This document shows positions 26,644-36,503 of a DNA stretch of 64,000 nt, piece by piece (position 1 is the first letter of the stretch; each line of letters begins with the position of its first letter). The notes below the pieces were generated by a model. That model searched no databases. It saw only the letters and a list, made by a program, of their open reading frames with translations, and was not told where the DNA came from. The position numbers and the translations under genes are program-made. The stretch is from contig CP099650.1 of NCBI GenBank assembly GCA_024123915.1, forward strand, positions 4,526,001 to 4,590,000, written 5' to 3'. The DNA is from Oxalobacteraceae bacterium OTU3CAMAD1. GTDB taxonomy: Bacteria > Pseudomonadota > Gammaproteobacteria > Burkholderiales > Burkholderiaceae_D.

Positions 26644-27629
26644 TGAACCGGTCCATGCCGCGCACCACGGCCGACGGCGCGGCCATCTCCAAACAAGTCC
26701 TGACCGAAGCGGCCACGTGGCTGATGGAGCTGCACGAAGGCCCGCTCAACCCTGCCAGGCGCGCACAACTGGCGGAATGGCGCCAGCGCAGCGACGAACA
26801 TGAACGGGCATGGGAAAAGGCCACCGCCCTGCTGGGAAAATTCGACGCCTTGCCGCTGCCGGGCGCCACCGCGCTCAAGAAAATGGCGATGCCGCAGCGG
26901 CGCGGCGCCATCAAGATGCTCACCGCGCTGCTGGTGGCGGGGCCGGCGGCCTGGCTGGCCTACCGCAACGCGCCATGGCAGCAAGCCGGCCGCCACGTCA
27001 CCGCCGTCGGCGAGCGCCGCGACATCGTGCTCGCCGACGGCTCCCAACTGACCCTGAACACCGACACTGCCATCGAGGTCGAATTCGACGGCGTGCGCCG
27101 CGTCGTCCATTTGCGCCGGGGCGAGATCCTGATCACCACGGCCAGGGACGGCGCGCAGCCTTCCCGCCCGTTCCTGGTGATGGCCGGCGAAGGCGCCATA
27201 CGTGCGCTGGGCACGCGCTTCATGGTGCGCCGGTTCGACGGCCGCAGCCGGGCGGCGGTGTTTGAAGGCGCGGTGGAGATCACTCCGCGCGATGCGCCGT
27301 CGGCCAAGGCGATCATCGCCGCCGGAAGGCAATCGGACTTTTCCACCGCGCGTGTCGATGCCTCCGTTGCCGCCGACGAGGCCGGAACCGCGTGGAAAAA
27401 CGGCATGCTGATCGCCGACCGCATGCCGCTGTCGCAGTTCGTCGCCGAACTCGGCCGCTACCGGCGCGGCGCCCTGCGCTGCGATCCGGCCGTGGCGCGG
27501 TTGCCGGTATCGGGCGCCTTCCCGCTGTCCGACACCGACGCCACGCTATCCCTGCTGGAACAAACCCGACCGGTAAAGATGCGGTATCTCACCCGCTATT
27601 GGGTTGACGTTGAAGCGGCCGGAAAATAA
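26643..27629 (+). CDS. fecR: FecR-like anti-sigma/signal transducer
   Basis: About 328 residues from GTG 26643 (MPRTTADG at 26655 is an alternative). An N-terminal DUF4880-like cytoplasmic domain (AATWLMELHEGPLNPARRAQLAEWRQRSDEHERAWEKA) is followed by a transmembrane helix (~AIKMLTALLVAGPAAWLAY). The periplasmic FecR domain comes next (GERRDIVLADGSQLTLNTDTAIEVEF ... RRGEILITTA ... IRALGTRFMVRRFDG ... VFEGAVEI), ending with a short STN-like tail. It senses occupancy of the TonB receptor encoded downstream and releases or activates the FecI factor. Confidence 0.93.
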   Translation: MNRSMPRTTADGAAISKQVLTEAATWLMELHEGPLNPARRAQLAEWRQRSDEHERAWEKATALLGKFDALPLPGATALKKMAMPQRRGAIKMLTALLVAGPAAWLAYRNAPWQQAGRHVTAVGERRDIVLADGSQLTLNTDTAIEVEFDGVRRVVHLRRGEILITTARDGAQPSRPFLVMAGEGAIRALGTRFMVRRFDGRSRAAVFEGAVEITPRDAPSAKAIIAAGRQSDFSTARVDASVAADEAGTAWKNGMLIADRMPLSQFVAELGRYRRGALRCDPAVARLPVSGAFPLSDTDATLSLLEQTRPVKMRYLTRYWVDVEAAGK

Positions 27630-27712
27630 TTGAAAAAAGTTGAGCCTTTTTCGATTCTCGTTCGGCATATCAGATGAGAACACCACATTTGATGCTCGAA
27701 AGGCCAGCAAAA

Positions 27713-30226
27713 ATGAATCATCAGCAGAGAAATACGCGGACCAACGCCATCCTCCAGCGAACGGCGCTATCGATGGCAATGAAGTACGCCATCGCCGGGC
27801 TGTCGGCGGCAGCCTTGGCGCACGCGCCCTTGGCATACGCACAAGCACAGGCTGCGGACGCCATCCTGTACCACGACATACCGGCCGGTCCGCTGGGCCA
27901 GGCCCTGTCCGGGTTTGCCGCCCGCGCCGGCGTCGCGCTGTCCTTCGACGCCGCGCTGCTGGAGGGTAAAACCAGCAGGGGCCTGCGTGGCTCCGTCTCG
28001 GTCGCGGACGGTTTCGCGCAGCTGCTGCAAGGAAGCGGCCTGCAAGCGCAGCAGCTGACCGGCGGCGCCTACACGCTCAAGGCGGCGGCGCCGGCGCCTG
28101 CCTCCCCCATCGCCCGCGCCGCGCCACTCGCCGAGAGCACCGTGACCGAACTGCCGGCCGTCGAGGTGACCGCGCAGCGCACCAACAGCACCATGATTCG
28201 TCCCACCCGGCAAAGCACGGTGATCGAGCGCGACGAGTTGAACGAGCTGCGCCAAGCCTCCGACAGCCTGGCCACCGTGCTGAGCAAGGCAGTGCCCGGC
28301 ATGGCCGACTCCAGCCGCACCATCACCGACTACGGCCAGACGCTGCGCGGGCGCAACGCGCTGGTGCTGGTCGATGGCATTCCCCTCAACACCAACCGCG
28401 ATTCGTCGCGCAACATGGCGTCGCTGAACCTGGCCAGCATCGACAAAGTCGAAGTGCTGCGCGGCAGCAGCGCCATCTACGGCACCGGCGCCAGCGGCGG
28501 CATCATCGCCATCACCACGCGCCCGGCCGGCGGCGCGCCGTATGCGGAAACCACGGTGTCGCTGCGCTCGCCGTTGTCGCGCATAGGCAGCGACGGCCTG
28601 GGCGGCGAAGTCAGCCACTACATGTCCGGCGCCAGCAGCGCGGTCGACTACGCGTTCAATGTCGGCCTGCAGCATATTGGCGGCTCGTACGACGGCAAGG
28701 GCCGTCGCATCGCGCCCGAGCCCAGCCAGGGCGACCTGTTCGACAGCGACAACTACACATTCGGCGGCAAGATCGGCTTCCGGATCGACCGCGACCAGCG
28801 CGTGCAGTTCGCCGCCAGCCGCTATGTCGCCGAGCAGGACAGCGACTACGGCTCCGATCCCTCGGTGGCGCGCCTGCCGGCCGGCTCGGCGGTCGCGCGG
28901 CCAATCGAAGGGCTGCGCCTGGACAGGCAAAACCAGCTCAGGAACACGCTGATGAGCGCGAGCTACCAGCACAAGGATATCGCCGGCAGCGCCCTGTCGA
29001 CGCAGCTGTACTACCGCGACTACTTCACCCGGTTCACGCCGTTCGACGCCCGCTCGGTGTCCACGCGCGGCAACAACGTCGACCAGGTCATGCAAAATTC
29101 GGAGGTCTGGGGTGGACGCGTCACCGTCGACACGCCGCTGGCGACCAATCTCAAACTGCTGTGGGGCGTGGACTTCAACCAGGAACGCAGCGACATGCCG
29201 GACGACTTCTTCAACGCCGCCGCGTACGACGCCAGCGGCGGCAAGGTGTTCGAGCTGAGCCGGACCATGCTGTACATGCCGCCGCTGACCACCCGCAGCA
29301 TCGGCGGCTTCGGCCAGTTGCAGTACAAGTTGAACCAGGAGTGGGCGCTTGAAGGCGGCCTGCGCTACGAGCACGCGCGCGCGCGTTTCGACGATTTCGT
29401 ACCGCTGTCGCAGCTGCGCGCCGCCAATCCGCAACAGGTCAGGGGCGGCGCGCTGTCGTACGACGCCTGGATGTCCAACATTGGCGCGGTGTACAAGCCG
29501 GCGCGGGGCCAGGAACTATACGCGGCGTTCAGCCAGGGCTTCCAGCTGCCGGACATGGGCCTGCAGGTGCGCAACGCAACGCCCGCCTTTAACCTCGCCT
29601 CATCCGCGCTGGAACCGGTCAAGACCAACAACTACGAGCTCGGCTGGCGCGGCGGCGTGGGCGACGTCCAGGGCACGCTTGCGGTGTTCTACACCACCTC
29701 CAAACTGGGCGACGTGCAAAGCTTTAACAACGGCCTGATCCTGACCCGCACCGCCGAGAAGATCCGTGGCCTGGAGGCGGGACTCGACTATCTGCCGCAG
29801 GCGACGCCGTGGGGCTACGGCGCGACCTTGACCATGATGTCGGGCCGGGAAACGCCGCAGGGCAGCAGCCGCGACCAGACCATGAGCGGCTACCGCATTC
29901 CTCCAACCAAGGTGACGGCCTATGTGCAGTACAAGCCGGACGCCAAGTGGAGCGGCCGCCTGCAGGCGACGTACTTCGGCGCCCGCGACTCGCGCCTGAA
30001 CGGCGCGACCGGCTTCGGCCGACGCGACGTGTCCAGCTACACCACGCTCGACCTGATCGGCCGCTACCAGCTGACGGCGCGGGACACCATCACGGCCGGC
30101 ATCGAGAACTTGCTGGACCGCTACTACCTGCCGGCCTACAGCCAGCTTATGCGAAACAGCAACAACACCAGCCGCTTGCCGGCGCCCGGAGCGGCGCTCA
30201 GCGTCAGCTACAACCACCGCTGGTAA
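27713..30226 (+). CDS. TonB-dependent siderophore receptor with signalling (STN) domain
   Basis: About 837 residues from ATG 27713 (ATG 27674 is an alternative with a poorer SD). Signal peptide ending LAYAQA, then an N-terminal STN signalling domain (ILYHDIPAGPLGQALSGFAARAGVALSFD), the hallmark of transducers acting through FecR. A plug domain follows (TVIERDELNELRQASDSLATVLSKAVPGM ... GRNALVLVDGIPLN ... IDKVEVLRGSSAIYGTGASGGIIAI) and a 22-strand-type barrel ending in NHRW. The plug and barrel resemble ferric-aerobactin/hydroxamate receptors of the IutA type, but the ligand cannot be assigned. Forms a FecIRA-type operon with the two preceding genes. Confidence 0.93.
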   Translation: MNHQQRNTRTNAILQRTALSMAMKYAIAGLSAAALAHAPLAYAQAQAADAILYHDIPAGPLGQALSGFAARAGVALSFDAALLEGKTSRGLRGSVSVADGFAQLLQGSGLQAQQLTGGAYTLKAAAPAPASPIARAAPLAESTVTELPAVEVTAQRTNSTMIRPTRQSTVIERDELNELRQASDSLATVLSKAVPGMADSSRTITDYGQTLRGRNALVLVDGIPLNTNRDSSRNMASLNLASIDKVEVLRGSSAIYGTGASGGIIAITTRPAGGAPYAETTVSLRSPLSRIGSDGLGGEVSHYMSGASSAVDYAFNVGLQHIGGSYDGKGRRIAPEPSQGDLFDSDNYTFGGKIGFRIDRDQRVQFAASRYVAEQDSDYGSDPSVARLPAGSAVARPIEGLRLDRQNQLRNTLMSASYQHKDIAGSALSTQLYYRDYFTRFTPFDARSVSTRGNNVDQVMQNSEVWGGRVTVDTPLATNLKLLWGVDFNQERSDMPDDFFNAAAYDASGGKVFELSRTMLYMPPLTTRSIGGFGQLQYKLNQEWALEGGLRYEHARARFDDFVPLSQLRAANPQQVRGGALSYDAWMSNIGAVYKPARGQELYAAFSQGFQLPDMGLQVRNATPAFNLASSALEPVKTNNYELGWRGGVGDVQGTLAVFYTTSKLGDVQSFNNGLILTRTAEKIRGLEAGLDYLPQATPWGYGATLTMMSGRETPQGSSRDQTMSGYRIPPTKVTAYVQYKPDAKWSGRLQATYFGARDSRLNGATGFGRRDVSSYTTLDLIGRYQLTARDTITAGIENLLDRYYLPAYSQLMRNSNNTSRLPAPGAALSVSYNHRW

Positions 30227-30382
30227 AAGGGTAGTTCCGGCGAGCCCGCCGCCGGGTCATACCCAGAGAGTATCGACGACAAACCAATTCGGTCTTGGAC
30301 ACACTCCGGCCTGTTCTCTATTCTCAGTTCGTGCCACGAATGCAACAGCACAAACTTATAAATAGAAAACACGGAGACCAAG

Positions 30383-32194
30383 ATGAAGAAATCCATACCA
30401 GCGGGGACGGCATTGACACGCCTGCTTGCAAGCGCGGCCGCCCTCGGCCTCGCCGCATGCGGGTCCAACGATCCGATAACGCCCGAAATCCCGGCCGTCC
30501 CGGCAACCCTGTCCTGCAACGACACGATGAAGACGGGATTCGCACCCGACGCCAACACCAAGGTATTGCTGGTCAAGGCTTTCAAGAAAGGCGAACCGTT
30601 GCTGGCGAGTGGCGTCGCGACGTCCGCCACCCCAACCGCTACAAACGACGTCTGCATGGTCAAGCTACTGGTCGGCCCCGGCAATCCGGGCCCCGCCGGC
30701 GCGCCGTCGACATCGCCCGGCATCGGCATCGAAGTCTGGCTCCCCGCACCGGGCAATTGGAACAACCGCATCCACGTGCGCGGCGGCGGCGGCTGGGCCG
30801 GCAGCGCCGAGGGCGATATCGCCCAGCTCGCCAGCGACTCGGTGGACACGCCCTCGCCCGCCGGCATCGCCATGGACGAAGGCGCGGTGTCGGCCAGCAC
30901 GGACACGGGCCACACCGGCACTCCCGAAGGCCGGGACGCGTCGTTCGCGATGAACCCGGACGGCACCATCAATACCACGCTGTGGAAGGACTTTGCCGAA
31001 CGCGCCATCCATGAAATGGCGGTCAAGACCAAGGCGCTAGCCAAGGCCTACTACGGCAAGGATGTCAAGTACGCCTATTGGAACGGCTTTTCCACCGGCG
31101 GCCGCCAGGGCTTGAAGGAGGCGCAGGCCAACCCGGCCGACTTCGACGGCATCCTGGCCGGCGCCCCGGCCATCAACTGGAGCAAGTTCATCGTCACCGA
31201 GCTGTATCCGCAGGTCGTCATGCAGCGCGACCTGGCCGGCGTCAACCTGCGCAACGACCAGCTCGACTTGGTGTCCAACGCCGCCATCGACGCCTGCGAC
31301 AGCGTCGGCGGCCAGCACCTGGGCTATATCCCCGATCCCGCGCAATGCCGCTACGATCCGCGCAAGGATGCCAAGGTGTTGTGCGCCGGCGTGGCCGGTG
31401 TCGGCGTCACCGGCGCCAGCGTGCTGCCCAGCTGCGTCAACCTGGCGCAGGCGGGCGCGCTCAACAAGATGTGGTACGGGCAGACGGCCGACGGCTCCGT
31501 GCCCGATCCGGCGCTCGACAACGGCTTCGGCACAGCCACCGCCGCCGCGCAAAAATGGTATGGACTGGCGCGCGGCACCAGCATGACCGCGCTGGCGGGC
31601 GCGGCGCAGTTCCCCATCGCCAGCGAGATGGTCGCGCTCTCGTTGCAAAACCCGCTGCTGGCCAGCCCGCTGTTCCGCAACGCCACCGGCAACGGCGCGA
31701 ATGGCTGGAAGAGCCTGGGCTATGCCGACCTGGCCATGGCCTGGGAGCGCGGCGTTGCGCTGCAGCCGGCCTTCGGCAACATCAACACCGACAACCCGGA
31801 CCTGTCCGCGTTCAAGGCGCGTAACGGCAAGTTGATCATGTATCACGGCCTGGCCGACGTGCTGATCCCGCCGCAAGGCTCGATCAACTACTATCACCGC
31901 GTGGCAGACCAGATAGGCGGCCTGGCGGCGACACAGGGCTTTTACCGGTTTTACCTGGTTCCGGGCATGGGCCATTCGTTCAGCAACGGCACCTCCAACG
32001 CCACGGCGACGCCGCCGTTGCCGACCAATGGGCAGCTGTACGCGTTGCTGACCGACTGGGTCGAAAAAGGTAGCGCGCCGGGCACCATCACCGCCGGTTC
32101 CGGCGCGAAGACCAGGCCGCTGTGCGTCTATCCGCAAAAAGCAGTCTTCACCTCGGGCGATCCGAACCAGGCCACAAGTTATAGCTGCATGTGA
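30383..32194 (+). CDS. Tannase/feruloyl esterase family lipoprotein lacking the CS-D-HC cysteines
   Basis: 603 residues with a lipoprotein signal (lipobox LAAC, Cys ~27) and a tannase/feruloyl-esterase alpha/beta-hydrolase domain. The nucleophile elbow is NGFSTGGRQ (Ser), the acid is in YHGLADVLIPPQG, and the histidine in VPGMGHSFSNG. In the family's CS-D-HC signature the Ser follows, and the His precedes, paired disulfide cysteines; here both are replaced (FS and HS), a correlated loss. Other cysteines occur in an inserted lid-like region. The SD (GGAGACC) supports ATG 30383. It follows the TonB receptor directly, suggesting a role at the cell surface on esterified polyphenols; substrate unknown. 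Confidence 0.88.
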   Translation: MKKSIPAGTALTRLLASAAALGLAACGSNDPITPEIPAVPATLSCNDTMKTGFAPDANTKVLLVKAFKKGEPLLASGVATSATPTATNDVCMVKLLVGPGNPGPAGAPSTSPGIGIEVWLPAPGNWNNRIHVRGGGGWAGSAEGDIAQLASDSVDTPSPAGIAMDEGAVSASTDTGHTGTPEGRDASFAMNPDGTINTTLWKDFAERAIHEMAVKTKALAKAYYGKDVKYAYWNGFSTGGRQGLKEAQANPADFDGILAGAPAINWSKFIVTELYPQVVMQRDLAGVNLRNDQLDLVSNAAIDACDSVGGQHLGYIPDPAQCRYDPRKDAKVLCAGVAGVGVTGASVLPSCVNLAQAGALNKMWYGQTADGSVPDPALDNGFGTATAAAQKWYGLARGTSMTALAGAAQFPIASEMVALSLQNPLLASPLFRNATGNGANGWKSLGYADLAMAWERGVALQPAFGNINTDNPDLSAFKARNGKLIMYHGLADVLIPPQGSINYYHRVADQIGGLAATQGFYRFYLVPGMGHSFSNGTSNATATPPLPTNGQLYALLTDWVEKGSAPGTITAGSGAKTRPLCVYPQKAVFTSGDPNQATSYSCM

Positions 32195-32206
32195 CGCGTA
32201 TAAAAG

Positions 32207-35200
32207 CTACGGACGGGGTCGGAGGCGCGCCTCCGCCTCCGCCGGCGCGATCCGCGTGTCGCGCTCCGCTCCGCGCACGCGCGCGGCCAGCCACTGCGCG
32301 GCGTCGTCGACATAGGTGAACACCACAGGAATGACAAGCAGGCTCAGTACCGTCGAGGTGATCAACCCGCCGATGACGACGATCGCCATCGGCGCGCGGA
32401 AGCTGGGGTCGGCGCCCCACCCCAGCGCGATCGGCAGCATGCCCGCGCCCATGGCGATGGTGGTCATGACGATCGGACGCACGCGCTTGCCGCAGGCGTC
32501 GATGATCGCGTCCCAGCGCGCCAGGCCGTGGTCGCGGCGTGCCAGGATGATGTAGTCGATCAGCAGGATCGAATTCTTGGTCGCGATCCCCATCAGCATG
32601 ATCAGGCCGATCATCGACGGCATCGACAGCGCCGTGCCCGTGACGAACAAGGCCACGAAAGCGCCCGGCACCGACAGCACCAGCGCGGCCAGGATCGTCA
32701 CCGGCTGCATGAAGTCCTTCAGCAGCAGCACCAGCACCATGTAAATGCACAGCACTCCGGTCAGCATCGCCACGCCGAAGCCGGCGGCCAGCTCGCCCAT
32801 CGCCTCGGCGTCGCCGATGGTCGCCTGCACCACGCCCGGCGGCATCTTTTGCAAACTCGGCAGCGCCAGGACGGCCGCTTCGATGTCGCCCAGCGGCTGG
32901 CCGTTCAGTTCGATCTCGAAGTTGACGTTGCGCAGGCGGTCGTAGCGCGCGATCTCCGACGGTCCGCTGCCGATCGTCAGCGTCGCGACGTTCTCCAGCG
33001 ACACCGGCCCGCGCGCGCCCGGCACCGGCAGCCGCTTGAGCGTTTCGAAGTCGTCGCGGGCGCCGTCGGCCAGCCGCACGACGACCGGCACCTGGCGCTC
33101 GCTCAGGTTGAGCTTGGCCAGTTCCTGGTCGTAGTCGCCGGTAGTGGCCACGCGTAGCGTGTCGGCGATGGCCGCCGACGTCACGCCGAGGTCGGCGGCG
33201 CGGTCGAAATCCGGGCGCACGATCAGCTCGGGGCGCAGCAAGATGGCCGTTGAGGTGACCGCGCCGATGCCGGCGATGCCGCGCAGCTCGTTTTCCACCA
33301 CCAAGGCGTGGCGGGCCAGCGCCGCGCCGTCCTCCCCCGCGAGCACCAGCACGTAGTTTTCCGATTCCCCCATGCCGACCTTGACGCGTGCGCCGGGCAA
33401 GGCGGCCAGCGCCGCGCGCAGTTGCGACTCGATACCCTGCTTGGTCAGGCCCGGGCGGTGGTCGCGGTGCGTCAGGTTCAGCGTGAGCACGGCCGTTCGC
33501 ACGTCGGCAACGGCGCCGCCGGACGAGCCCGCCGGATCGGCCCCGGCGCTGCCGCCACCGATGGCCGAATACACCAGCTTGACGTGCGGGTTGCCCATGA
33601 CAATGCCGCGCGCCCGCTCGGCCAGCGCAAGCGTGTCGCCCAGCTTGGCGCCAGGCGCCAGGGTCACCGTCACCTGTGTCTGCCAGTCGTCGTCCGGCGG
33701 GATGAAGGTGCCCGGCAAGGTGGCCGCCAGCATCAGCCCGCCCGCGAAGAACGCGGCGGCGGCGGCCACCGTCAGCGCCCGGTGGCGCAGGCACCAGCGC
33801 GCGCAGGACAGATAGGCTTCCAGCCAGCGCGGCGCGTGACGAGGCTTGGCCTCGGGCGCGCGCAACAGATAGGCCGACATCATTGGCGTGAGCATGCGCG
33901 CCACCACCAGCGAGAAGAACACCGCGATGGCCGCCGTCCAGCCGAACTGGACGAAGAACTTGCCGACCGTGCCGCCCATGAAGGCGGTCGGCAGGAACAC
34001 GGCGATCAGGGTGAAGGTGGTGGCCACCACCGCCAGGCCGATCTCGTCGGCCGCCTCCATCGCCGCCTGGAACGGCGTCTTGCCCATCAACAGATGGCGC
34101 TCGATGTTTTCGATCTCGACGATGGCGTCGTCGACCAGCACGCCGATCACCAGCGACAGCGACAGCAGGCTGACCGTGTTGACGGTGAAGCCCATCCAGT
34201 GCATCAGCGCAAAGGTGGGGATGGCCGACAGCGGCAGCGCCACTGCCGCGATCAGGGTGGCGCGCCAGTCGCGCAGGAACAGGAACACCACCAGCACCGC
34301 CAGCGCCGCGCCTTCGTACAGCAGCCGCATCGAGCCGTCGTAGTTCTCGCGCACCGGGTCGACGAAGTTGAAGGCCTCGGTGACGACGATGTCCGTGTGC
34401 TTGGCCTTGAGGCGCTCGAGTGCGCGCTGGACGCCTTCGGCGACGTCGATCTCGCCGGCGCCGCGCGAGCGCGTGATCTCGAAGCCGACCACCGGCGCGC
34501 CGTTCAATAGCGCGGCCGAGCGCGGTTCGGCAAAGGTGTCGGTGACCGTCGCCACCCGGTCGAGCCGTACCCGGCGCCCGTCGCCCATGGTCACGTCCAG
34601 CAGGGCCACCTCGGCGGCCGATTGCACGGTGGCGATGGTGCGCACCGATTGCTCGGCGCCGCCCAGGTTGACGCGCCCGCCCGGCGACTCGCGCTGGATC
34701 TGGCGCAGCTGGCGCGACAGGTCCACCGCCGTCGTGTTCAGCGCCAGCAGCCGCGCCGGGTCCAGGGCCACGCGCACCTCGCGGTCCACGCCGCCGACCC
34801 GCGTGACAGCGCCCACGCCTGGTACTGCCAGCAGCGTCTTGCCGACCTCGTTGTCGACGAACCAGGACAGCGCCTCGGCGTCCATGTGGCTGGAAGCGAC
34901 GGTGTAGGTCAGGATGGGCGCGCCGGCCAGCTCCACTTTGCGGATCACCGGGTCGCGCAGGTCGGCGGGCAGGTCGGCGCGCACGCGGGAGACGGCGTCG
35001 CGCACGTCCTCGACGGCCTGCTGCGCCGGTTTTTCGAGGTGGAATTCGATGGCGATGTTGGCGTTGCCGTCGGTCAAGGTGCTGCGGATGTGCTTGACGC
35101 CTTGCACGGTGGCGAGCGCATCCTCGATCTTGCGGGCGACGTCGGTTTCCAGCTGCGCGGGCGAGGCGCCGGGAAGCTCGGCGCTGACGGTGACCGTCGG

Positions 35201-35332
35201 CAGCTCGATGTCGGGAAAGTTCTGCACCTTCATCGCGCGGAAACCCATCAGGCCCCCGAGCGTCAACAGGATGAACAGCAGGATGGCCGGGGTCGGATTG
35301 CGGATCGACCAGGAGGATATATTGAAATGCAT
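32207..35332 (-). CDS. RND-family efflux transporter permease (AcrB/MdtB type)
   Basis: 1041 residues with the RND plan: TM1 (PAILLFILLTLGGLMGF), a first periplasmic loop (PGASPAQLETDVARKIEDALATVQGVKHI), and TM2-6 including the proton-relay helix (SLVIGVLVDDAIVEIENIERHL, adjacent Asp pair). The second loop and TM7-12 follow (MIGLIMLMGIATKNSILLIDYI). Last gene of an outer membrane factor-adaptor-RND operon read leftward; it starts 13 bp after the adaptor stop. The substrate is not deducible. Its product ends 12 bp from the convergent tannase gene. An operator-like site precedes the operon at 38075. Confidence 0.95.
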   Translation of the reverse strand: MHFNISSWSIRNPTPAILLFILLTLGGLMGFRAMKVQNFPDIELPTVTVSAELPGASPAQLETDVARKIEDALATVQGVKHIRSTLTDGNANIAIEFHLEKPAQQAVEDVRDAVSRVRADLPADLRDPVIRKVELAGAPILTYTVASSHMDAEALSWFVDNEVGKTLLAVPGVGAVTRVGGVDREVRVALDPARLLALNTTAVDLSRQLRQIQRESPGGRVNLGGAEQSVRTIATVQSAAEVALLDVTMGDGRRVRLDRVATVTDTFAEPRSAALLNGAPVVGFEITRSRGAGEIDVAEGVQRALERLKAKHTDIVVTEAFNFVDPVRENYDGSMRLLYEGAALAVLVVFLFLRDWRATLIAAVALPLSAIPTFALMHWMGFTVNTVSLLSLSLVIGVLVDDAIVEIENIERHLLMGKTPFQAAMEAADEIGLAVVATTFTLIAVFLPTAFMGGTVGKFFVQFGWTAAIAVFFSLVVARMLTPMMSAYLLRAPEAKPRHAPRWLEAYLSCARWCLRHRALTVAAAAAFFAGGLMLAATLPGTFIPPDDDWQTQVTVTLAPGAKLGDTLALAERARGIVMGNPHVKLVYSAIGGGSAGADPAGSSGGAVADVRTAVLTLNLTHRDHRPGLTKQGIESQLRAALAALPGARVKVGMGESENYVLVLAGEDGAALARHALVVENELRGIAGIGAVTSTAILLRPELIVRPDFDRAADLGVTSAAIADTLRVATTGDYDQELAKLNLSERQVPVVVRLADGARDDFETLKRLPVPGARGPVSLENVATLTIGSGPSEIARYDRLRNVNFEIELNGQPLGDIEAAVLALPSLQKMPPGVVQATIGDAEAMGELAAGFGVAMLTGVLCIYMVLVLLLKDFMQPVTILAALVLSVPGAFVALFVTGTALSMPSMIGLIMLMGIATKNSILLIDYIILARRDHGLARWDAIIDACGKRVRPIVMTTIAMGAGMLPIALGWGADPSFRAPMAIVVIGGLITSTVLSLLVIPVVFTYVDDAAQWLAARVRGAERDTRIAPAEAEARLRPRP

Positions 35333-35345
35333 CGTGTTCTTTCGT

Positions 35346-36503
35346 TTAATTGGGGCCGGCGTTGGCGGCGACGGCGGCCGGTACCGGCGTCTTCATCGAT
35401 GCCGGCGCGGCGGCCACCGTGACCAGGTCGCCGTGCCCGAGGAAAGCGCCGCCGGCCGCCACCACCCGCGCCGGCGCGGCGATGCCATCGACGATCTCGA
35501 TCCTGTCGCCCGCGCGCCGCCCCACCGTCACTTTGGTCTGCGCCACGCGCGAATCGGCGCCCACCCTCAGTACATAGCTGAAGCCGTCGCGCATCAGCAC
35601 CGCGCTTTGCGGCAAGGTCACCATGCGGACGCTGCCGGTCTCGAACTCCCCGCGCGCGAACATGCCGGCGCGCGCCGGACTGTCCAGCGGCAGGTCCACG
35701 TACACCAGACCGTTGCGCGAGAGCGTATCGACCGCCGGCGCGACCATCCGCAGACGGCCCTTGACCGGCTTGCCGCCGGCCGGCGTCACCAGCGCGGCCT
35801 GGCCGGGCTTGAGCTGGACCAGGTCCGAAGCCGCGACCTCGGCGCGCCATTCGAGCCGGCCGCGCAGGATCAGCCGGAACAGCTCCTGCCCGGCCGGCGG
35901 CACCGCGCCCACCGTCGCGCTGCGCGCCGAGATCACGCCATCGTCCGGTGCCAGCACGCGGGTCTGCGCCAGGCGCAATTGCTGGGTGTTTTCGGCGGCC
36001 CGCAACGCGTCCAGCCGCGCCTGCGCGGTGCGCTCGGCGGTGAGGTATTGCTGGATTTGCTGGGCCGACATGGCGCCGGTGGTCTGCAGTTGACGGGCGC
36101 GCTGCGCGTTGGCCCCGGCCTCGGCCAGCGCGGCCTCCGCCTCGGCGGCGGCCGCGCGGCTTTGCGCCAGCTCGGCGCCCACGGTGGCGGCGGCGAAGGT
36201 GGCCAGTAGCTGGCCGCGCCGGACCACGTCGCCAACATTGACCTTGACCTCGGCCAGGCGCAGCCCGTTGGCCTCGGTGCCGATGCTGGCTTCCTGCCAC
36301 GCCGTGATATTGCCGTTGGCGGCCAGCCGGATCGGCAGCACCGCCGGCTGCGGCGTCGCGACTTCGACCGTCAGCGCGCTCCTGGGAGCGGCCGCCGGCG
36401 GCTTGGCCGGCTCCGGCATGGCCACCGCGATGGCGGCGACGGCAAGCGCGGCGGCCAGCGCCGCTGCCAAATAGAAGAGATGGTGGCGTATATTTTTCAT
36501 CAT
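35346..36503 (-). CDS. RND efflux periplasmic adaptor (membrane fusion protein)
   Basis: 385 residues. The N-terminal signal/anchor helix (FYLAAALAAALAVAAIAVAM) leads to barrel-sandwich hybrid halves (ITAWQEASIGTEANGLRLAEVKVNVGDVVRRGQLL and TRVLAPDDGVISARSATVGAVPPAGQELFRLI) flanking an Ala/Glu-rich alpha-hairpin. Beta-barrel and membrane-proximal domains follow. It bridges the RND pump and the outer-membrane channel. ATGATG at its start overlaps the stop of the outer-membrane factor gene, so either Met may be used; translation is coupled. Confidence 0.93.
   Translation of the reverse strand: MMKNIRHHLFYLAAALAAALAVAAIAVAMPEPAKPPAAAPRSALTVEVATPQPAVLPIRLAANGNITAWQEASIGTEANGLRLAEVKVNVGDVVRRGQLLATFAAATVGAELAQSRAAAAEAEAALAEAGANAQRARQLQTTGAMSAQQIQQYLTAERTAQARLDALRAAENTQQLRLAQTRVLAPDDGVISARSATVGAVPPAGQELFRLILRGRLEWRAEVAASDLVQLKPGQAALVTPAGGKPVKGRLRMVAPAVDTLSRNGLVYVDLPLDSPARAGMFARGEFETGSVRMVTLPQSAVLMRDGFSYVLRVGADSRVAQTKVTVGRRAGDRIEIVDGIAAPARVVAAGGAFLGHGDLVTVAAAPASMKTPVPAAVAANAGPN

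Noticed and set aside
32148..33794. Alternative-frame Arg/Gly-rich ORF inside the RND pump gene
   Set aside because: No domain, extreme Arg/Gly content; the RND reading frame is unambiguous.
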